Shown here: positions 4,607-5,203 of the stretch, piece by piece
How positions within the stretch are numbered: the stretch's first letter is position 1
How the letters are laid out: each line of letters opens with the position of its first letter
Assembly (NCBI GenBank): GCA_002401385.1
Contig: NVSY01000018.1
Coordinates: forward strand, 33,787-38,989
Direction: 5' to 3'
Source: Flavobacteriaceae bacterium
GTDB taxonomy: Bacteria > Bacteroidota > Bacteroidia > Flavobacteriales > Flavobacteriaceae
Length of the DNA stretch: 5,203 bases
Notes under the pieces: model-generated
Databases searched by the model: none
What the model was told of the DNA's origin: nothing
Seen by the model: the letters and a program-made list of their open reading frames with translations, nothing else
Position numbers and translations under genes: made by a program

Positions 4607-4996
4607 TGGAAACGCCGGGAATCGAACCCGGGTCCAAACAAGTTGCCAAAAGGCCTTCTACATGCTTAGTTTTTTCTTAATTTTCGACTTTGAGCTGATT
4701 AAAAACAATCCACAAAAAGCTTATTCTCTTAGTTTCAAAAAGTAATCGAGATCCTTACTTTTCTATGTTAACATTTACGATGCCTCTATTCTGAACGCCG
4801 CTAACCAAGGCTTTCATGAGACATTTAGCTTGCGCACCTTGTGCGCCGAGGCTCATCCTACTGTAATTCGGATTAAGCAGCCAAAGCGTAGTTATCTTCG
4901 CCGTGTAAAAAATTGAAATTGAGATTTACGAGTACTATTTCATCACTCGACATGCTTACTTTTTAACTAATCTCGCTGTCAAAACCAGTCGTCCCC
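4607..4996 (-). ncRNA. ssrA: Transfer-messenger RNA (tmRNA, trans-translation ribosome rescue)
   Basis: The 390-base gene begins GGGGACGACTGGTTTTGACA (4996 leftward) and ends CGTTTCCA (4614-4607). The acceptor stem GGGGACG/CGUUUCC forms seven pairs and includes the conserved G-U at the third pair, the alanine identity signal. The T-arm is CCGGG-TTCGATT-CCCGG (4631-4615). CCA is not encoded (the next bases are CTA), so it must be added by nucleotidyltransferase. The internal tag frame is at 4873-4902; the remaining 4632-4872 would form the pseudoknots. tmRNA, with SmpB, frees stalled ribosomes and tags the incomplete protein for proteolysis. Both ends are complete, with promoter candidates upstream and a terminator downstream. 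It is a one-piece, not a split, tmRNA. Confidence 0.97.
4873..4902 (-). other. tmRNA proteolysis-tag reading frame, GEDNYALAA
   Basis: From the resume codon GGC at 4902 it reads Gly-Glu-Asp-Asn-Tyr-Ala-Leu-Ala-Ala, then TAA. The ALAA end is the ClpXP-type degron, and G-E-x-N-Y-A-L-A-A is the usual Bacteroidota tag. Including the alanine from the charged tmRNA, the full tag would be AGEDNYALAA. Confidence 0.95.
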
Positions 4997-5013
4997 AATA
5001 TGTATATGATCTT

Positions 5014-5035
5014 ATTCCTTGCAAAAACAAGGAAT
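5014..5035 (-). other. Perfect hairpin in the tmRNA precursor leader
   Basis: ATTCCTTG (5014-5021) and CAAGGAAT (5028-5035) are exact reverse complements around a six-base loop. On the minus strand it lies 18 bases before the mature tmRNA 5' end. If transcription starts near 5084 it sits in the 5' leader removed by RNase P; if it starts just after 5037 it caps the very 5' end of the transcript. Confidence 0.65.
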
Positions 5036-5036
5036 G

Positions 5037-5044
5037 CAAAAGTA
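5037..5044 (-). promoter_or_regulatory. Second candidate -7 element (TACTTTTG) for tmRNA
   Basis: The minus strand reads TACTTTTG, matching TAnnTTTG, 41 bases before the mature RNA. No TTTG lies at a proper distance upstream (only TTTA near 5066-5069), so it is weaker than 5090-5119. Confidence 0.35.
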
Positions 5045-5089
5045 CTAAAAAAAACTATAAAATTATAAATTTGTGAGTTTCTTTATTTT

Positions 5090-5119
5090 CAAATATATTA
5101 GCGCAATATTTATACCAAA
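5090..5119 (-). promoter_or_regulatory. Bacteroidota-type promoter for tmRNA
   Basis: The minus strand has TTTG (5119-5116), an 18-base spacer and TATATTTG (5097-5090). Both boxes match the TTTG / TAnnTTTG consensus of the Bacteroidota housekeeping sigma factor. The predicted start near 5084 leaves a leader of about 88 bases before the tmRNA. The remaining right end, 5120-5203, holds no gene I can support. Confidence 0.65.
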
Positions 5120-5203
5120 AGGGTAGTATTGTTATTAAAATTTCATCATTTTGGTCACTTTAGTGTATAATAAATAGTTCTTAAGTAATTAACTTAATTG
5201 TGG

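Noticed and set aside
4615..4631. Stand-alone tRNA gene suggested by the T-arm
   Set aside because: There is no matching anticodon or D-arm within tRNA distance; the 5' partner of the acceptor stem lies at 4990-4996, so this is the tRNA-like domain of tmRNA.
4607..4640. tmRNA 3' end as an integration (att) site for an island carrying the array
   Set aside because: tmRNA ends are common integration sites, but I see no second copy of the CCGGGTTCGATTCCCGG region, no integrase, and the terminator adjoining the gene looks native. A copy could lie outside the window.
5181..5197. Inverted repeat TTAAGT-AATTA-ACTTAA
   Set aside because: Made only of short AT-rich arms in a very AT-rich stretch, with no gene visible to regulate; likely chance.

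Overview
The window looks like chromosome from a Bacteroidota member, most likely Flavobacteriaceae-like. The evidence is very AT-rich spacers, A-rich leaders in place of Shine-Dalgarno sequences, a run of tiny lipoproteins with short K-start signal peptides, promoter motifs of the TTTG / TAnnTTTG type, and a tmRNA whose proteolysis tag reads GEDNYALAA, close to the GENNYALAA-type tags of this phylum. No species can be named from the sequence.

Layout, right to left along the minus strand. A complete tmRNA gene (ssrA, 4607-4996) has a good promoter candidate at 5090-5119, a hairpin in its leader and a strand-specific intrinsic terminator at 4562-4600. Left of it, on the plus strand, lies the wreck of a REP-associated tyrosine transposase (RAYT, about 4165-4460). 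It is surrounded by REP-like repeats: a 15-base inverted repeat on both sides, a 63-base GTAG...CTAC element at 4062-4124, and a 55-base direct repeat present twice exactly 100 bases apart.

From 3871 down to 301 runs a same-strand array of seven small exported-protein genes: a META-like lipoprotein (3431-3871), a frameshifted mini-gene (3232-3419), a lipocalin-like lipoprotein (2722-3102), two Cys-rich lipoproteins (2318-2716 and 1848-2192), a second lipocalin-like lipoprotein (1430-1804), and two tandem paralogues (860-1398 and 301-826), both frameshifted. At the left edge is the start of another secreted-protein gene (1-213) with an in-frame stop just after its signal peptide.

The striking property is the density of lesions and repeats. 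Four of the eight exported-protein reading frames are broken, two of them at or beside simple repeats: (CA)6, and an A8/A6 pair on the plus strand. Three lipoprotein genes share a near-identical 29-base start region, and two share an 82-base upstream repeat. This fits a lipoprotein array that expanded by duplication and is now decaying. Repeat-length switching of surface proteins, or assembly indels, are alternatives the sequence alone cannot exclude. I see no defence system, CRISPR array, rRNA or ordinary tRNA. No shared pathway for the lipoproteins can be read from the sequence; all appear to be envelope-anchored proteins of unknown role.
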